Source: Apostichopus japonicus (lineage: Eukaryota > Echinodermata > Holothuroidea > Aspidochirotida > Stichopodidae). Taken from it: DNA of 64,000 bases. The position numbers and the translations under genes are program-made. The DNA is taken from assembly GCF_037975245.1 (NCBI RefSeq), contig NC_092580.1, positions 2,702,501-2,766,500 on the forward strand, read 5' to 3'. Every line of letters begins with the position of its first letter. Position 1 is the stretch's first letter. This document shows positions 13,001 through 26,165 of the stretch, piece by piece. The notes below the pieces were generated by a model, which saw only the letters and a program-made list of their open reading frames with translations, searched no databases and was not told the origin of the DNA.

Positions 13001-15863
13001 TTGATGGTGAAAATGGTGAATCTGACAAATGCAAATATGATTGACCAGCGACAAGTGCATCATTCCAATTGATGTACACTCGCTCACGGTCAGTGCTATC
13101 AGAGTAGTACACCCTCACTGCCATCTGTCAGTTCAGGCCATACTGAGACAAATATACTGAGACAAAGGTCTTGGACAGACGTTTTTGAGTTACCTAAAGT
13201 ATGACTAGGGCTTGAACTAAACACTATTATGTGCAAAACTAGCTTACAGGCTTGTACAGTTAGCCACTCTTTGCTAAATCAACTCTTTGCATAGAAAACT
13301 TGATAATTATAACCAGTGTAATTTGAATTAATCCGTCTGGATTTACACAAACTCAGTTCTCAAATGTGTTTGCTTCAAGTTCGCTTTGGGTTGACAATGT
13401 GATAACTTCATCTGCTAATATGTCGAGAACCACATGTAGATAGGAACTGAACGCAACTTTCCCATTGCATAATGCTTATATTAAGTTCCTTTTTAACATA
13501 TCAAAAGCGATATTTTAGCTTATACCCTTTTATTAAAAGAGTTTTGTTTGTCTTAATGTTAGGAGAGAAGGTTGTCTGAGTTCTCAAACGTTTCCTTTGT
13601 TTTAGTGGAAAAACACTTAACTTCTTCAGTAACAAGCCATCAATATATCCTTGAGAGAAAGGACCCCCTTTCGTTTTCGTAGCATTGTAAAGAAATAGTT
13701 CGCTAAACCTTGATGTTTGGTTTGGATTCAGTTTTCCATTCTGATGTTAAGCAACAACAAGAGCAGTTTATTTGAACCATCGAAAGTACAAACTATGTCA
13801 TTGACACATTTTTCTTTTTTTAATGTTTCCACCAACAAAATTATGTGGTACATTTTATGTATTTGATGGTTTCCATGTCCTTGTTAAAGTACATTGTCAT
13901 TGGTTCAAAAGTTAGAAAATAAAGTTGTGTTGTTAACGGAGCAATATCTAGTTGTCTTTGATTAAATTGGTCTACTAAAATCTGTTGATATAACTCAAAA
14001 GTGTTGAGGTAACCCGCAGCCTAGAATATGCTAAGTAGAGTCAACTTAAATATTCCAAGTTAACTCTAAAATTAATTGGTATTGGGGTGAACCTAAATTA
14101 GTCTTGTTAGTTTAAAGAGGAAAAGACGTGCTTTATCACCTCTAAACTTTTAGTAACCATAACTTGTCCAGCTTTTTCTCAAGAAAAAAAATTGATGAAG
14201 ATTGAGTTTGACTTTGGTGATATCTGTTGCCATTATAACTTATGAGCAAACCAGTACTGTCAAATCTTACTTGAGGTGTGTCTGGGTTAGTGGAGTGAAC
14301 TTTAAACGTTAATTAATTTGGCAGCGGGTTATCTCGACGTTTTCAAGTTATCTTGACATGTTGCGTTTGACAGTGCATGACTGACTGTATGATAATGTGT
14401 TGTTATATTGTTCCCGTTGTTTGTTGACCTTTGTTAATCTTTTATAGGCGAATCTAATATATTCACATATATACTAGATGCGTATTTGCTGGAGACTGCA
14501 CAACAAATGAACTTAAGTATACTCTGTGTTAATCTGTACTTGGTATTAGATAAGGTTTACCGTAATGTATTCCGAGGGGGGAATCTTGTATAATTTCTTC
14601 CCCAATCACCATTCCCAATCACAAACTCTTTTGTGATTTGATGACGATTCACATTATATGAATAGTATGGCCTTGCAGGGAGGTGTTAGAGGTGTGATAG
14701 AGATAACTGTCAAAAGAAACTTTCCAAACAGCTAAGAAAAATATGATTTCATTTTTGAGATGTCACAGATTTAATGTTCGTTCACGCAAGACTGAATAAT
14801 TGATCAAGTCAAATATGACATCTTCGAGGCAAATGTGGTTCAACTTTTTTTTTTTTTTTAATTTATTTATTTATTACACCTCCCTGGGCATACACACTTC
14901 TCATAGTAGTTGAAACCTACAATGTTGAATATATCTTACTCATCTAGTCTTTATTTGACCCACTATCTTCCATCCATTCCCCATCCCCATGAAACTTTAG
15001 CCAGTTAGTCTGCAACTCCCTTTATCACAAAGATGTTAATGATAAGTTGACACTATGTGCATGAGAGTCATTCCCATTCATCATCGTACTGGAGATAGAC
15101 CCCAAGATTTTGGTTGTTGCTTTTATGTATATCTCTGATATGGAAATGAACGTTTGTAGGCAAACCTTCCGAGTGGGGAAATAATATACTGGGTGGGCAT
15201 TTTCCCACCCAGTTAGTGTGTTATTTATACTTCCCAGGAGACAATGTCTCACTGATTGAATCCATTAACGCCAAGGAAAACGTAAGCCAATTTGGTGCAC
15301 TGTCCGTCGTGTACTGTAAATTACCTTCCCACTAAACCCTATCCCTAATACCCCATAACATATCCCTTACACCCCGTAACACACCCGTAACACCCCATAA
15401 CGCATCCCTAATAATACATCCATTACAGCCCCTGCATGCATCAGAAGAAACGTGCGGCTATGAAATTAACTTGAACATTACCTCTTGGCAAAACATCATA
15501 CAGTTGTCGTGCATAGAGCGGTAGAACAATTTCCTTCCCATCTTTATCTGTAACGAAGACCTTCTTCGGTCTAATGATGAAATGTAACGTGAGTGTCCTT
15601 CCTCTCCTTACTACTTTGGTATCTCTCCTTTCGTCTAGTACTAACTCTTCTTTAAGTCTAACGAAGAAAGGAAGTTGCCGCTTGGACAACACCTCAGTTA
15701 ATGGAGTATGGTAGACAGCGTTAAGTTCTTCCCCCGTTGGGACGAACTTTAAATCAACTTTCCTGACTTTCATCTGGCCAATCAGACGTGTATCTCTATG
15801 CTGCAAGATTTCGCTGTAGTACTCCGGTTCCGTGGAGCGAGTAGTGTCCCTACGCCGCGACAT
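7045..15863 (-). CDS. CABIT / coiled-coil / SAM adaptor, GAREM-like (copy 1), nine exons, 563 aa
   Basis: Minus-strand exons: 15482-15863, 11381-11553, 10829-10963, 9860-10166, 8871-9075, 8370-8451, 7889-7936, 7719-7748, 7045-7374. All have GT/AG borders, phases match, and the sum is 1692 nt. Residues about 50-300 (exons 1-4) form a CABIT-type region with hydrophobic strands such as LPFFVRL and IVLPLYARQLYDVLP. Exon 5 starts with a coiled coil and ends in a basic linker. Exon 6 has tyrosines 405 and 410 and the SH3-ligand-like PPVPAPRR. Exons 7-9 form a second coiled coil, then Y487 in a YVKP (YxxP) motif, then a SAM domain at about 500-560. By family knowledge GAREM-type proteins are cytoplasmic adaptors that couple receptor tyrosine kinases to Grb2 and MAPK; that role here is inferred. 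The start is the ATG of MSRRRD, as the upstream in-frame codon is GTG. Intron 1 (3.9 kb) holds decayed foreign gene fragments. Confidence 0.86.
11130..11215 (-). mobile_element. 3' remnant of a SINE-like repeat in intron 2 of copy 1
   Basis: The stretch around GAGTTGGAAAATTCAGAACA matches the 3' tail of the tRNA-derived SINE found complete in units 2 and 3 (GAGTTGGAATATCCAGAACA). The same remnant is next to the full SINE in units 2 and 3, near 24262 and 37619, so the locus carries two insertions of the family in those units but only this fragment in unit 1. Confidence 0.5.
11757..13045 (+). pseudogene. decayed fragments of an uncharacterised gene family, opposite strand in intron 1 (unit 1)
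   Basis: Plus-strand remnants, broken by stops and frameshifts, encode in order: a YVPNKDSVWAVLF-like stretch, then the RFEAKH-type region with a following STRHQ-like stretch, then YTLPSYTIS. After a gap comes KVSLVHHPESVETFE followed by LQYADPDFDGENGES. From memory, RFEAKH and LQYxDPDFD are landmark C-terminal and N-terminal motifs of a large uncharacterised protein family seen in many fish and invertebrate genomes. The C-terminal piece precedes the N-terminal piece here, so these are two fragments, not one gene. No function is assigned. Confidence 0.55.
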
Positions 15864-16249
15864 TCTGTCGAATGAAAACCACACTTTGATGAGAAATCAA
15901 GATATTTATCGACTGCAGTCCTTAAAAGCACCCACATTTGTACATCTATATCACAATGTTAACTGTTGTCTCAATAATGGTGTATAGCGTATAGTTCCGT
16001 CTTATGGCAAGATTTCCCATTATGTTTCGGCGCGATACTCAAAACAACCTTTATACATATATACATACACACAACACTCAATACATACGTGATTACAAAC
16101 CAAATCAACATGTAATGGCAACGTTTGCAAAATACATAACTCTATATACGTTCACGATATGATTACTACTGGGGAAACCTGTCTTTGGCATGTAATTATA
16201 ATGGCATTGCATATACATACAAAACTAAGAAAGTTTTTACCATTCACAC

Positions 16250-16440
16250 ACACACACATACATAGATGGATATTTTCAAATAGGTCGTGGCTGCACACAG
16301 CGTCCCAAATTACGGCCCAATAGGCCCTAAAGATGTGGGACGATTGGTCAGATACCTTGATGAGGTCCAGGACCTTCTGGTCGAACCAGTTTATCAAGGT
16401 TCGGTCCTTTGAGGACCCAGAAATTGTAAGTTCAATAGCG
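16250..16440 (-). other. conserved minus-strand open segment upstream of gene copy 1
   Basis: A minus-strand frame reading TLINWFDQKVLDLIKVSDQ and onward is identical in units 1 and 2 (second copy near 29370-29560) and lies about 0.4-0.6 kb 5' of exon 1. It could be part of a 5' untranslated exon, an old transposon relic, or chance. Unit 3 lacks it because its homology ends at 43151. I do not recognise the peptide. Confidence 0.2.
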
Positions 16441-19400
16441 TTTTTTACAAAAATGGCTAGGCTAGGCCTAACGTTATGCCAACGTTAGGCTGTATTTGTA
16501 GAAAGTAAACAAAAGTAAACAACATTTGTACTAATAAATCAGTCATAACTCTGTCAATCCTCAACAGATTTCAGAAAATAAGGTATCATCTGAAAGAGCA
16601 GCCCCAGAAGAACCTTTATCATACAATTTGAAGTCAATTTTGAAGTCCGTAGTGATTTTATTGTATTTTGGTGTTTTCCAATTAAAATTAAATTGCGACC
16701 TAATTTGCATATTATAATTTGCATATATTTGGAATTTTTTATAAAATTATCATTCCAAATATTGTTCCCTATTGATCTAAATCAACTTCCTAATAGAGAA
16801 GTTGTCCCTAACCTTTATAGCCAGCCCTAACAAGATAAGTGCCCCCAGACCCTAATTGTTTTCCCACCCCCAATGCAGTAAAGGGTTAAGCAAGTTATCA
16901 GTTACTGTCATCGTTTGTTCTGCATGCCTTTATATGAAAGAGCATAATTTAAAGTACTAATGGTGTGAAAATAGGGAGGATCGAAGGTGATATAAGCCAT
17001 TTTAGAAAATCTTTGGTTAAATGTTGATATTACTCCGAGCGAGCAGATGGAAGGGTGGGGGTTCAGTATGCTAAACTTGCTCCTCTTCTAGCTCAAAATT
17101 TAAACGGTCATGATGTGGAAGTTTGCAAATGCCATGATAGGCCAAGATCTTAGTTATCATGTGGTGGGTAGGATATACCAGCTGAAATGGTTTGGCAATG
17201 TATGCTTTATTCATGTACCCCTCTTGTAGTTTTTTATTTATTTGATTTAGAAAGAAAGTAAATTGCACGATCCTTGGCTAATCTGCTGCATCAAGGTACG
17301 CACTGCCAGTCCAAGTACATATACAGCGCCAACAGAGCGCCGGTTGGAATAACCGGTTGCAAGAATTTCAACCAGTATTTACTTCCCATGCGGTTTACCG
17401 TGCTCAAATTTGGTTAAGACTTTCACATCCAGTGTGTAAATTTTAACCAGTTACATTGTTTAATATGTTTTAAAATTTCAACCCGTAGTAAATCAAACGA
17501 CCCCCGACTTATAGCCTACCAATACATTACAGGACCTTGTACTCTCACTACGAGGAATCTATGTACATATCATAAGTACGTGGTTCAATGTGTGATTTCT
17601 GTGGTAATCGACTTACTCCTGGCCTTACAGCGATTGTTTTACTTTGGGGATACCCAGTTTCTGTTAATTGAATCAAGTTAACGATCCAGCAAAGCTAAAT
17701 AAATCAATTTTCAATGAGTTTTCTTGTCGGAGGGAGGCTTCGAAAACAGTATTTCCCAATCACTGAAAATACAAAGAATGACACTGCAGGACACGGTCAG
17801 TGACCTACTGTTTCAAAATAATTGGTATAGAAAGGTAGCAGTTGGTGAAGGCGATACGATCATCATATATCATAGACGGTGCTTACGTAGCCTAGCCTAT
17901 CGTTCTCATACTTAACTAAAGACATAACGTTAGGCTTAGTAGTTGTGTAGTACTATGATGGTCAACACATTGGTGTGATGAACTAACTTAAAAATGAGTA
18001 GCTTGTTGTCAATTAAGATGAAAAGGTAAAGGAAATAATAAGGAATAGACAATTGGTGCTTTACTGTGTAAAAAGGGCACTGAGATGATCAATGGATATG
18101 TACATAAAACATTGTGTCTGTAAAAACAAACGAATAACATAACAGAAAATTTAGGCAGTACTTCCTTCCATCATCTATGTGCATAATTAGCTAATATTCA
18201 TATTCATAAATAAGCTATGGTCTAGAATGGAACTTATAAACAAACGTCGCATAATTCTGGTCAATTTTTGTAAAAATTAGCACCAAATTGCATACAAAGC
18301 ACATACGTTTGTAACGCACCAACTCAATTAGCTATCACGAACGGGACTTGTACAACAACAAGTAAGTAGGTGGACTAAAATATACTCTTAATATTTCAGT
18401 TTGAAGCTTTGAAATGATTAGGAAGTTCACTTGTTTCTGATACTGAATTCGAAATAAAATGACAAGTATGTTTACATCAAGTACGACAATGGTAACAACT
18501 GCGTCGAGATACTGAACCTATATCTACAGTTTTGGGCTCAATCAAAGAAAGTTCTGCAAATTCAACTAATTTACAAATTTACGAAATAACTTGACAATGT
18601 AATGTAATCTTACATTAAATTACTTTGGCTAACTTTGGCAAGCTGTCGTTCCCCGTTTTTCCAGTTACCTTTACCGATCATGAAGCTTAAAAAAACTAGT
18701 AACAACGCTCTGCAGTGATTGGAAAAAGAAAGCGAAAATGTACTCGTCGCGTGTCCAGAGTTCTACGTCTGGCCACCAAACTGATAAAAGGCTTCACGTG
18801 TATGTTTAGTGTTCGGTTTATGTTAGGTTAGCAAAAACAGTCGCCGGTTCAGGGAACTGATTTTGGAGTGTACACTCACTTTTTCAACCCCACACAGAAA
18901 GTAAATATAGCGCAACCTTCAGTGTAGATTTGATTATTTACCTATAATGTGTTGCCTGAATGTGCCTCGCATTGCACCATTTCATGTTCAAAATTTTATT
19001 TTCATATTTGTTTCTGGGGGAGGACCCCAGATCCGTACACGTGATACTGCTTAAACGAGACCAGAGCAACACCCCATCCTATTTAAAACCTGGATCGGCC
19101 CCTGGAAGATACTGGTACAAAGTTGTATGAGTGACCACAATGTCGATGAGTTGCCCAAATTCTAGAAGTCAAGTTCCTCTGGCCAATTGCGACTTGGCAG
19201 GCGGTTCAAGCACATACTGTATGCTCAATATAGTTTGCGTACGCAAACGAAAATGTTCTTCGCAAAAGTGTGAAGCCCAAGAATCAGAGAATGATAAACA
19301 AGAAATTAATTTTGCACTAATGTATCATGTATACATAAGAGAAACTGTAGGTAAGCAAATCACAACGACATTACTCGGTCATATGACTTCCTTGTCCAAT

Positions 19401-22400
19401 AAGATGATGGAATGAACATAAAAGTGTCGTGTGCAAATACTCCACATAAATCATTCGCAGAAGTGTTAAAACAATAACAAAAATCTGAAATGAACTTCAT
19501 TAGTATAAGATCTGCTAAGAAACAAATAAAACAAAATAAAATTGAAGTGAGAAAGTACAAATTCGAAATTAAGTAATATCCATGAGAGTTAGAAAATGTG
19601 GTATGTTTTACAAATCCATTCAAAATACAAGGAACACTCTCCAGAAATTCAAAATGCGGGATATGTTACACGCGATGCAGATCAATCTGTAAAGCTGTAG
19701 AAATATTGCTAGGACTCAATTTTCGTCAATTTTATATCAAGACTAACATACTGACTGCAAGCATCCCTGAAACATAACCAAACTAAGAATAGTGTACACC
19801 ATAAAGACGCAGTCAACTAACTCTTGTACACAATTAACTATCGGCGACCTTCTTTCTGTATCTCAATTAAAATTCGTTTTGCGTTTAACTTTGAGACACC
19901 CAATTCCTTGTTTAATATTTCTACGTCTAAATCATAGAGAAGCGCTCCGTCGACCCTTTCCTTTTCAAAATTCTCCGTTACTTCAGATAAGCCGATACTG
20001 CAGAGGAACTTTAACACATCTGCAACCGAACCCTCTTTAAGAGAAGTGGTTACGGGTTCAGCCTGAGGTTTCACGTATACGTGGTTTGACTTGATCTGTT
20101 TGTTTAACCGGGCGACTTCCTCCTCTAAGGTCGAAATTTTCAGCAAGTGTTGTCTTCTCTCCTTTTGAAGTTCCTGTAAGACAAATCATTTAATGTAGTT
20201 GCAAGATCGAGGCATCAGAACAAAGCATTGTTAGGTACCAGAATGTTAAGATTTTGTGTGTGGGGGGAGGGGGAGGGGGGGGGGGCTGAGTTGGGGAAAG
20301 TGCATGGTTGAGTTGAGGGGGCAAACATTTTGAAGTGCAAAACTGCACATGTATAAATGCACATCAAGGGCATTTCGATGCCGTCAATGGACATTATACT
20401 GATTATTTATGTTCTGTTCGTTACATATACTTGCCTTTGAATATCGAACCTGACGCGAATGAATTTTTAACCATACCTTTCTTGTTTAAAATGAGTGATA
20501 TGAAACGGACGAAATTATACTCACCGTAATCTTTGTTCTCAATTCCATCAGATCCTGTGTGAATAGAAAACAAGATGTAGGGTGAGATGGATGAGATTTT
20601 CGAAAAGATACTTACTTATTCAAATATATATTGGAAAACGATATATATTCCAAAACTTACTGGTTTCGATATTTACGAGTGACGAGCTTACCTGTCTCCC
20701 CACAACCTCAGCACCTCGTTCTACCGTGCCTAGAATGAACTCGTAACATTTTAATACTGTGCGCCCTCTTTGTCCAGACCTCTCCTCCGGTCAATATCCA
20801 TCCCTTCTTTGAAACCACCTCCCCCTTCCCGAAGTGATCCCTATCACACACCAGGGGCAATCTCGCCTACCCTCTTAGGAGATTCTTCCCTCAATTCTTT
20901 GGCTTTTGTTCCAACCAAGAGAATGAGATAACCTGTACGTCATGTGCAACATAAAATGTATAATACACATATACACAGCTATACGACTCAGTAAGTTTAA
21001 ATGAAATCATGTGCTCAATCGCAAATGGTATAATGACTTATTTTAACCATCTCTATGCCAAACATGCCAAACTTTGACTTGTAACAATATTATTTTCTTT
21101 TTTTTTCTATGACATTATACCACATATGCCGATGGGGTATCGGTAAGAATGAAAAGCTTACCGTTTTGTCATGTGATGGTGTTTTGTCATGTGAGGGTGT
21201 ATGGCTGTTCCTTCGTGGTGCTGGAACGGGTGGGTACTGTACACTATTGTACGTGTCGTCACTGTCAATTAGAAAATGAAAAATTTTGTTTCAATTAATT
21301 ATTAACCTTACTTTAATTTCATAAAAGATGCACAAATTTCCAATCTTCCCCATCTCTTTGCCGCGAATATAGTCAATATAAGACTTGTCAATTAGCCAGT
21401 AACAATTTAGTTTAGGGTTGCTTGACAGCATAAGGGGTCAAGAAACTACGCTTGACCCGAGGTTCAGCAAAAAGATATCGTAACAAGAATGCTATGATCG
21501 CCGGATGGACAACTAAAAAACTCCCCTCCCAACCTACTTTCTGGAAGCATCGTATGTCATTGCATAGTGAAACGGGAAGAATGGTGACGATGATTTTAAC
21601 CCCTTTCTATTGATTATCAAGTTAATGGTAAACATGTGTTTACTAACCATACAAAAGTGGAAAGGATCGAGTTCTTTACCTAAATGATGCGGCTCTCCTT
21701 TGTGATGTCGCTGGTTTTCTTGATACAGCAGGCTTTTTTTTATCAGGTGGGAGAGGAGTCGGTGGTGCTGTTCCGACTGTTTCCAGTTGCTTCTCTAATG
21801 ATATTATCCGTCGTGTTTGCTCTGCGATAGTGTCATTTTTAGATTTAACCGATCCTTCAGTTAGTCTTGCTGCTAGCTCATACCCTTTTAATAAAGATAC
21901 AAATACAAATACTGTCTTAAAAAAAATATGAAAAGATGATGTGTGCCACGCATACATAAATCCATCGGATGATAACATGAAAATGAAAGTAAGTGTAAGC
22001 CGATTATATAGACCAGTTAAAAATTAATTAGAAATCCACTTAAAAAAACTAAAATGGTTTCCTTCACTGATAAAGCAATTCAAACCGGAAAAATTCTCTT
22101 TATAGAAAATTCAATGAAAAAATAGGCAGCACGCCATTGGCTTTTACCGTTCCCAATAACTTGAGTATATTGTAAATATTAATTTTATCTAAAGCAATAA
22201 AAAAGATCCCATGTCATTTGCATAAGAACAAAATGTTATTTGAATTTTGAAAGGTTACAGAGTATAAGAACAATTTTCTAGATCACTTCGGTTTTTATGA
22301 CCATTTGTGAAAAATTCTATATCACAACGAAGACAGCTAATGAAAATATAATAGTAGGTCTACGAAACGACGTATATACAGGGAAATAATTCATGTAGCC

Positions 22401-22688
22401 TACATACATCTTAAAATGACCAATCAAATCTTTAGTTAACGTTTTAAACAACTTAGTTTGAAAATTGCACACATTTTGTAGTTTCTTTTTTATGGCGTTC
22501 CACCCAATGAGGTATTGGTAAGAATGAACAACTTACACTTTGTATGCTACAAAATATGTTTACCCTCCAACAGATCGTTATAAACTCGTACACTTAAAGA
22601 AAGGCATTCTTCAGATATGATATATACTTGAAAGAAGAATCAAAGACACATAACAAAGGTTTTCGGATAGAAACACTGAAGGACTAAC

Positions 22689-22879
22689 CTTCTTTACTAT
22701 TCATCCATTCACGCAGGACATCTAGTAGCGGCTGCGGTATGCCGGTTAGATTGGGAGGGAGCGGTGTCCGGTCAACTTCACATAACCCCAGAGTCCAATT
22801 AACTAATGGGTATAATTGTGACACGCTGTCCGCCAGAATAGGACTTTGATCAACTCTTATCCTCTGTCTTGCGAACTCT
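22689..22879 (-). other. damaged exon 4 of the middle copy (116-bp deletion)
   Basis: Aligned with 9860-10166 in unit 1 and 35926-36232 in unit 3, this exon lacks the counterpart of 10023-10138. The acceptor (TTCTTCAG before AGAGTTCGC) and donor (GAAG before GTTAG) are unchanged. The normal phase reads RVRKTEDKS followed by a stop. Another frame is open across the deletion but cannot be joined to exon 3 with the visible acceptor. Confidence 0.88.
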
Positions 22880-23875
22880 CTGAAGAACAGAAACACAAAG
22901 AAGAACGCCAATTTCGTAAAGTGTATACGTGTTGTATGGACAGCCTGCGAAATGTCTGTCACTCTGTACTTATCTCATCTTCATGTACAGTTTAATTGTC
23001 AAACATCGTTTCGTCTTATGGTGTACATAAATTATGTCTATTATATAAAACCCGTTTTTCGACAAGGATATATTAAACTGCACAAAACCTTGCTTTTAGT
23101 GTTCCCTGATGTTTTTTTACTGAGCAATCTAGTCTGTTAACAGCTGAACTGTAATACATTTTGTATTAGTACCGTATTTAAGTGAAGCTATACATAATAC
23201 CATACAATAATGCTAGGTTAAAACGTGTGTACTGTAGAATGATACGATAATACAACCAAGTTGAAATCATGTAACAACATAATACAGCGATACCATGCTA
23301 ATAAACGTCAGCATGCAGAAACATACTGATACCGTTACGTTTTAGAACGCTAGCTTCTCAAAAACTAACAAGTGTATATTTTTTGGTAGATCGCATAAAT
23401 ATTGATCTCTTTTCTTTTAAAGACAGAACTGGCGAGTCCATTTTATTGACAAAAGAACGTCTACCACATAATTTTCTTATCGGTGAGAGGAAGTCGGATT
23501 AGTAAAGTATATGGGTGATTATTAGTCTTGTCCTAAGTTGGTCCCTTGGATTCGCCACCTTTTTCATTTTCCAGTCACAAATAAAATGTGCTTACCAATG
23601 GAAGGTCATATTTCTTCATTATTTCTGAGAGATGGAGCGGCTGCTTGGATATCATCGTGGTATACGAAGATGTGGTCATTTTCTCAGAAAAAGCAAACTG
23701 TTTTCTTGTTATTGTACTTTTTCCAACAAGGACCTAACAGAAAAAGAGATAAAAATCAGCCCTTCAAAACATTTCTTGGGCATGTATCCCACGGTAGACC
23801 AATACTTACAAGGTGAGTTGCTCTGCATTGCAACTACGCCCCTCCACCCCTTCCCCCCCCCCAACACTGTATGAT

Positions 23876-24215
23876 ATTTATATATATATATATATTGAGT
23901 TGGAATATCCAGAACAGTGAAAAAACGTCCCACCTCCACCGGGATTCGACCCCGGGTCTCCCGCTTTATATGCAGACACCCTAACCAACAAGGCTATGAA
24001 CGCTAAATGTATGTCCAGAGGTTCGAAACCAGTGAGGAAGGTCGTAATTCCACTGTAGGTGTTTGCCACCTGTATCGAACAATGCTAATTCTGTTTTGGT
24101 AACAAACACATTTTGCCTCATTTTAGAGATCAAATCAAGACGCTAACCAACTCGAATTCATCTGTGAATCCAATAGCCGGATCTCGAAAGAGATACTTTG
24201 GTCAATTTATCATAA
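23876..24215 (-). mobile_element. tRNA-derived SINE in intron 2 (unit 2)
   Basis: Read on the minus strand, the element has a tRNA-like head at about 23925-24001. It contains an A-box-like GTTGGTTAGGG near 23979-23993 and a B-box GGGTCGAATCCC at 23942-23953 within a G/C stem (CCGGGGTCGAATCCCGG). The 3' end is a TATA simple repeat at 23878-23895. Unit 1 lacks this block at the same place, and unit 3 has an essentially identical copy. The folded head is imperfect as a tRNA and has a long unrelated body, so it is a SINE rather than a functional tRNA gene. Confidence 0.75.
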
Positions 24216-24875
24216 ATGAAATGGAAATAAACGACCAAAGAAGATGAATATACATATATATTTCAATATGAGTTGGAAAATTCAGAACAGTGAAAACAGG
24301 ATGGATGTGGCATTGTTAACCAGTTAACGTTAACCAGGGTCCATGAATACACCATACTCCCTGCCCACTCAACCCAATAACTATCAACCTAAATTATATG
24401 TAACAACATGTCATTTTGTTTTGATCCTAACTATTTAAAAGGTATATAGCTGTGCAGATGCAGTAAACACTTATCAGTCAAGAAAGCATGTTGTGAATAA
24501 TCTTACCTTTAGTTGCCCGCGACGTTCGATGTGACTGACGTCAATAATTTCTCCCGCCTCTTGGGATTCGTCTGGATGACCCGAAGACACTGCAGCGAGA
24601 ATCCGTAAACGTTTTGGAAGAGGCTTTGATTGAATGACTTCAGCTGTACCTTGAAACACTTTGTCATCGTGATGAGGTTCTGTAAATTAATGAAATTACA
24701 AATGATTTATCACTGATGATTCAAACACATTATAACATATGTAATCTGCATGTGGGCGATCATGGGCATAATTTGCTACCTGGTCAGTGACCCCACCAGC
24801 GGCGTTGTGGACTTGGAACAAGGGGGAATAAGAGAGAAAATTTGACATTGATTTGTCTGCTTCATTGATGGTAAG

Positions 24876-26165
24876 ACAGATATGTACCAAATAAAGATTC
24901 GGTTTGGGCTGTATTACTTTCTCTGAAAGATATAGTGAAGGACACAGTCCAGTATTTTACAGAAAGACAAAGATTACTAGATTACTGTAGATGCCAAAAT
25001 TCATGATCAAAAATCCAAATATTTGGACCTGTTGCAAAAGTGTCTACATACTGTAAGGTTTGAGGCTAAGCACAACCTTTTTAAAAGAGTTGTTAGGAAT
25101 ATGAGCAACTTTACTGGTAATTACTTTAATGATTTTAATTACTATGTATTGTCAACTCGACACCAATTGATGCAAGCAACTCCTCATTATTTTTTGTCCA
25201 GCTGTTGTGGTTGAAAATGTGACTGGTTTAAATGTTTCGTTTCTTTCAGAAAGAAATGTTAAGGCAATACCAAGTGAAATTATGTCTTCATATACGGTTT
25301 CAGTCACATATACCATCACGTTTGATGGGACGGATTATCATAAAAATATCAATATCATAAAAATATCAAAATTTTTGTTGTTGTGATTGGCAGTGATAGT
25401 ACGGTCATTCTGTACTAGCAGATATACCAGCCATTATAGTTGATGGGCACAATGTATGGCTTGTAGTAAAGTTGCATAGCACTGTTTATATATCAAAGCC
25501 ACATTGGAGCATATAACGTGACAGAGACAGAAAACTATCAAGTTATTTGTCCAGGTAATCTTAAAGATAACTACACTCTGCCTTCTTACACTATCAGTAT
25601 CAGCGATGCTAAGGTGGTTGTGTTGAGACACTGTATTTGTACAAGAAGAACGGTAGGTGTTACCCTAATTTATGAGTTGTCTGTGATCATAAAAGAGAGC
25701 CTGACGTAAAAGTTTAAAAATGCAGTAGATGACATGTAAATGCAAATTTTCTAACCATGGAAGTAGCCAAGAGTAGATATGCTGTAGATCAGCTGTCCTT
25801 GGGCAGTATTAATGCAGTGCATTTGGCGTACTGTAGATGAATGGGCTGTTACATTTATTGCTAAAATATAACCATGTTGTCCAGCACTGTAATTCTATGG
25901 GGAGTTTAGGAAAAATATATAGCCAGCCCTCACTTATATTGTTATTTTTCCTCCAATGCAGATAGTTGCTCATAAATTGATACAATGTACAAAGTGAGAA
26001 TATAACCAAAGGACATTCTGAAGGTGTCCCTTGAGCAACGTCCAGAGTCTGTTGAAAACCTTGTTGAATACTTTGAAAGAAAAGTTAAGCCTCGAAGGCA
26101 GTTTCACTTTGCAATATGCTGATCCAGACTTTGATGGTGAAAATGGTGAATCTGACAAATGCAAA
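24876..26165 (+). pseudogene. decayed fragments of an uncharacterised gene family, opposite strand in intron 1 (unit 2)
   Basis: Best preserved of the three copies. Plus-strand remnants read RYVPNKDSVWAVLLSLKDIV, IFGPVAKVST, then after a frameshift RFEAKHNLFKRVVRN (25056 on), LSTRHQ, TFDGTDYH and YTLPSYTISIS. About 300 bp later come LKVSLEQRPESVENLVEYFE and LQYADPDFDGENGES. The pieces match, from memory, C-terminal and N-terminal landmarks of one uncharacterised metazoan family in inverted order. Several in-frame stops rule out a working gene. Confidence 0.6.

Larger units (their letters stand above)
1816..16885. repeat. tandem repeat unit 1 (about 15.1 kb, including a 2.2-kb insertion)
   Basis: First of three direct repeats. 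It starts at the shared sequence TTAAGCAAGTTAT near 1816 and runs to the same sequence at 16886. It contains one minus-strand nine-exon gene (7045-15863), about 5 kb of gene-free 3' flank with a transposon insertion (2764-4967), and about 1 kb of 5' flank. Without the transposon the unit is about 12.9 kb, close to the other two. It lacks the SINE found in units 2 and 3. Confidence 0.92.

Noticed and set aside
23925-24001. Possible tRNA gene on the minus strand
   Set aside because: A and B boxes are present but the body continues into a repeat with a TATA tail, and the cloverleaf is imperfect; a SINE is the better reading.
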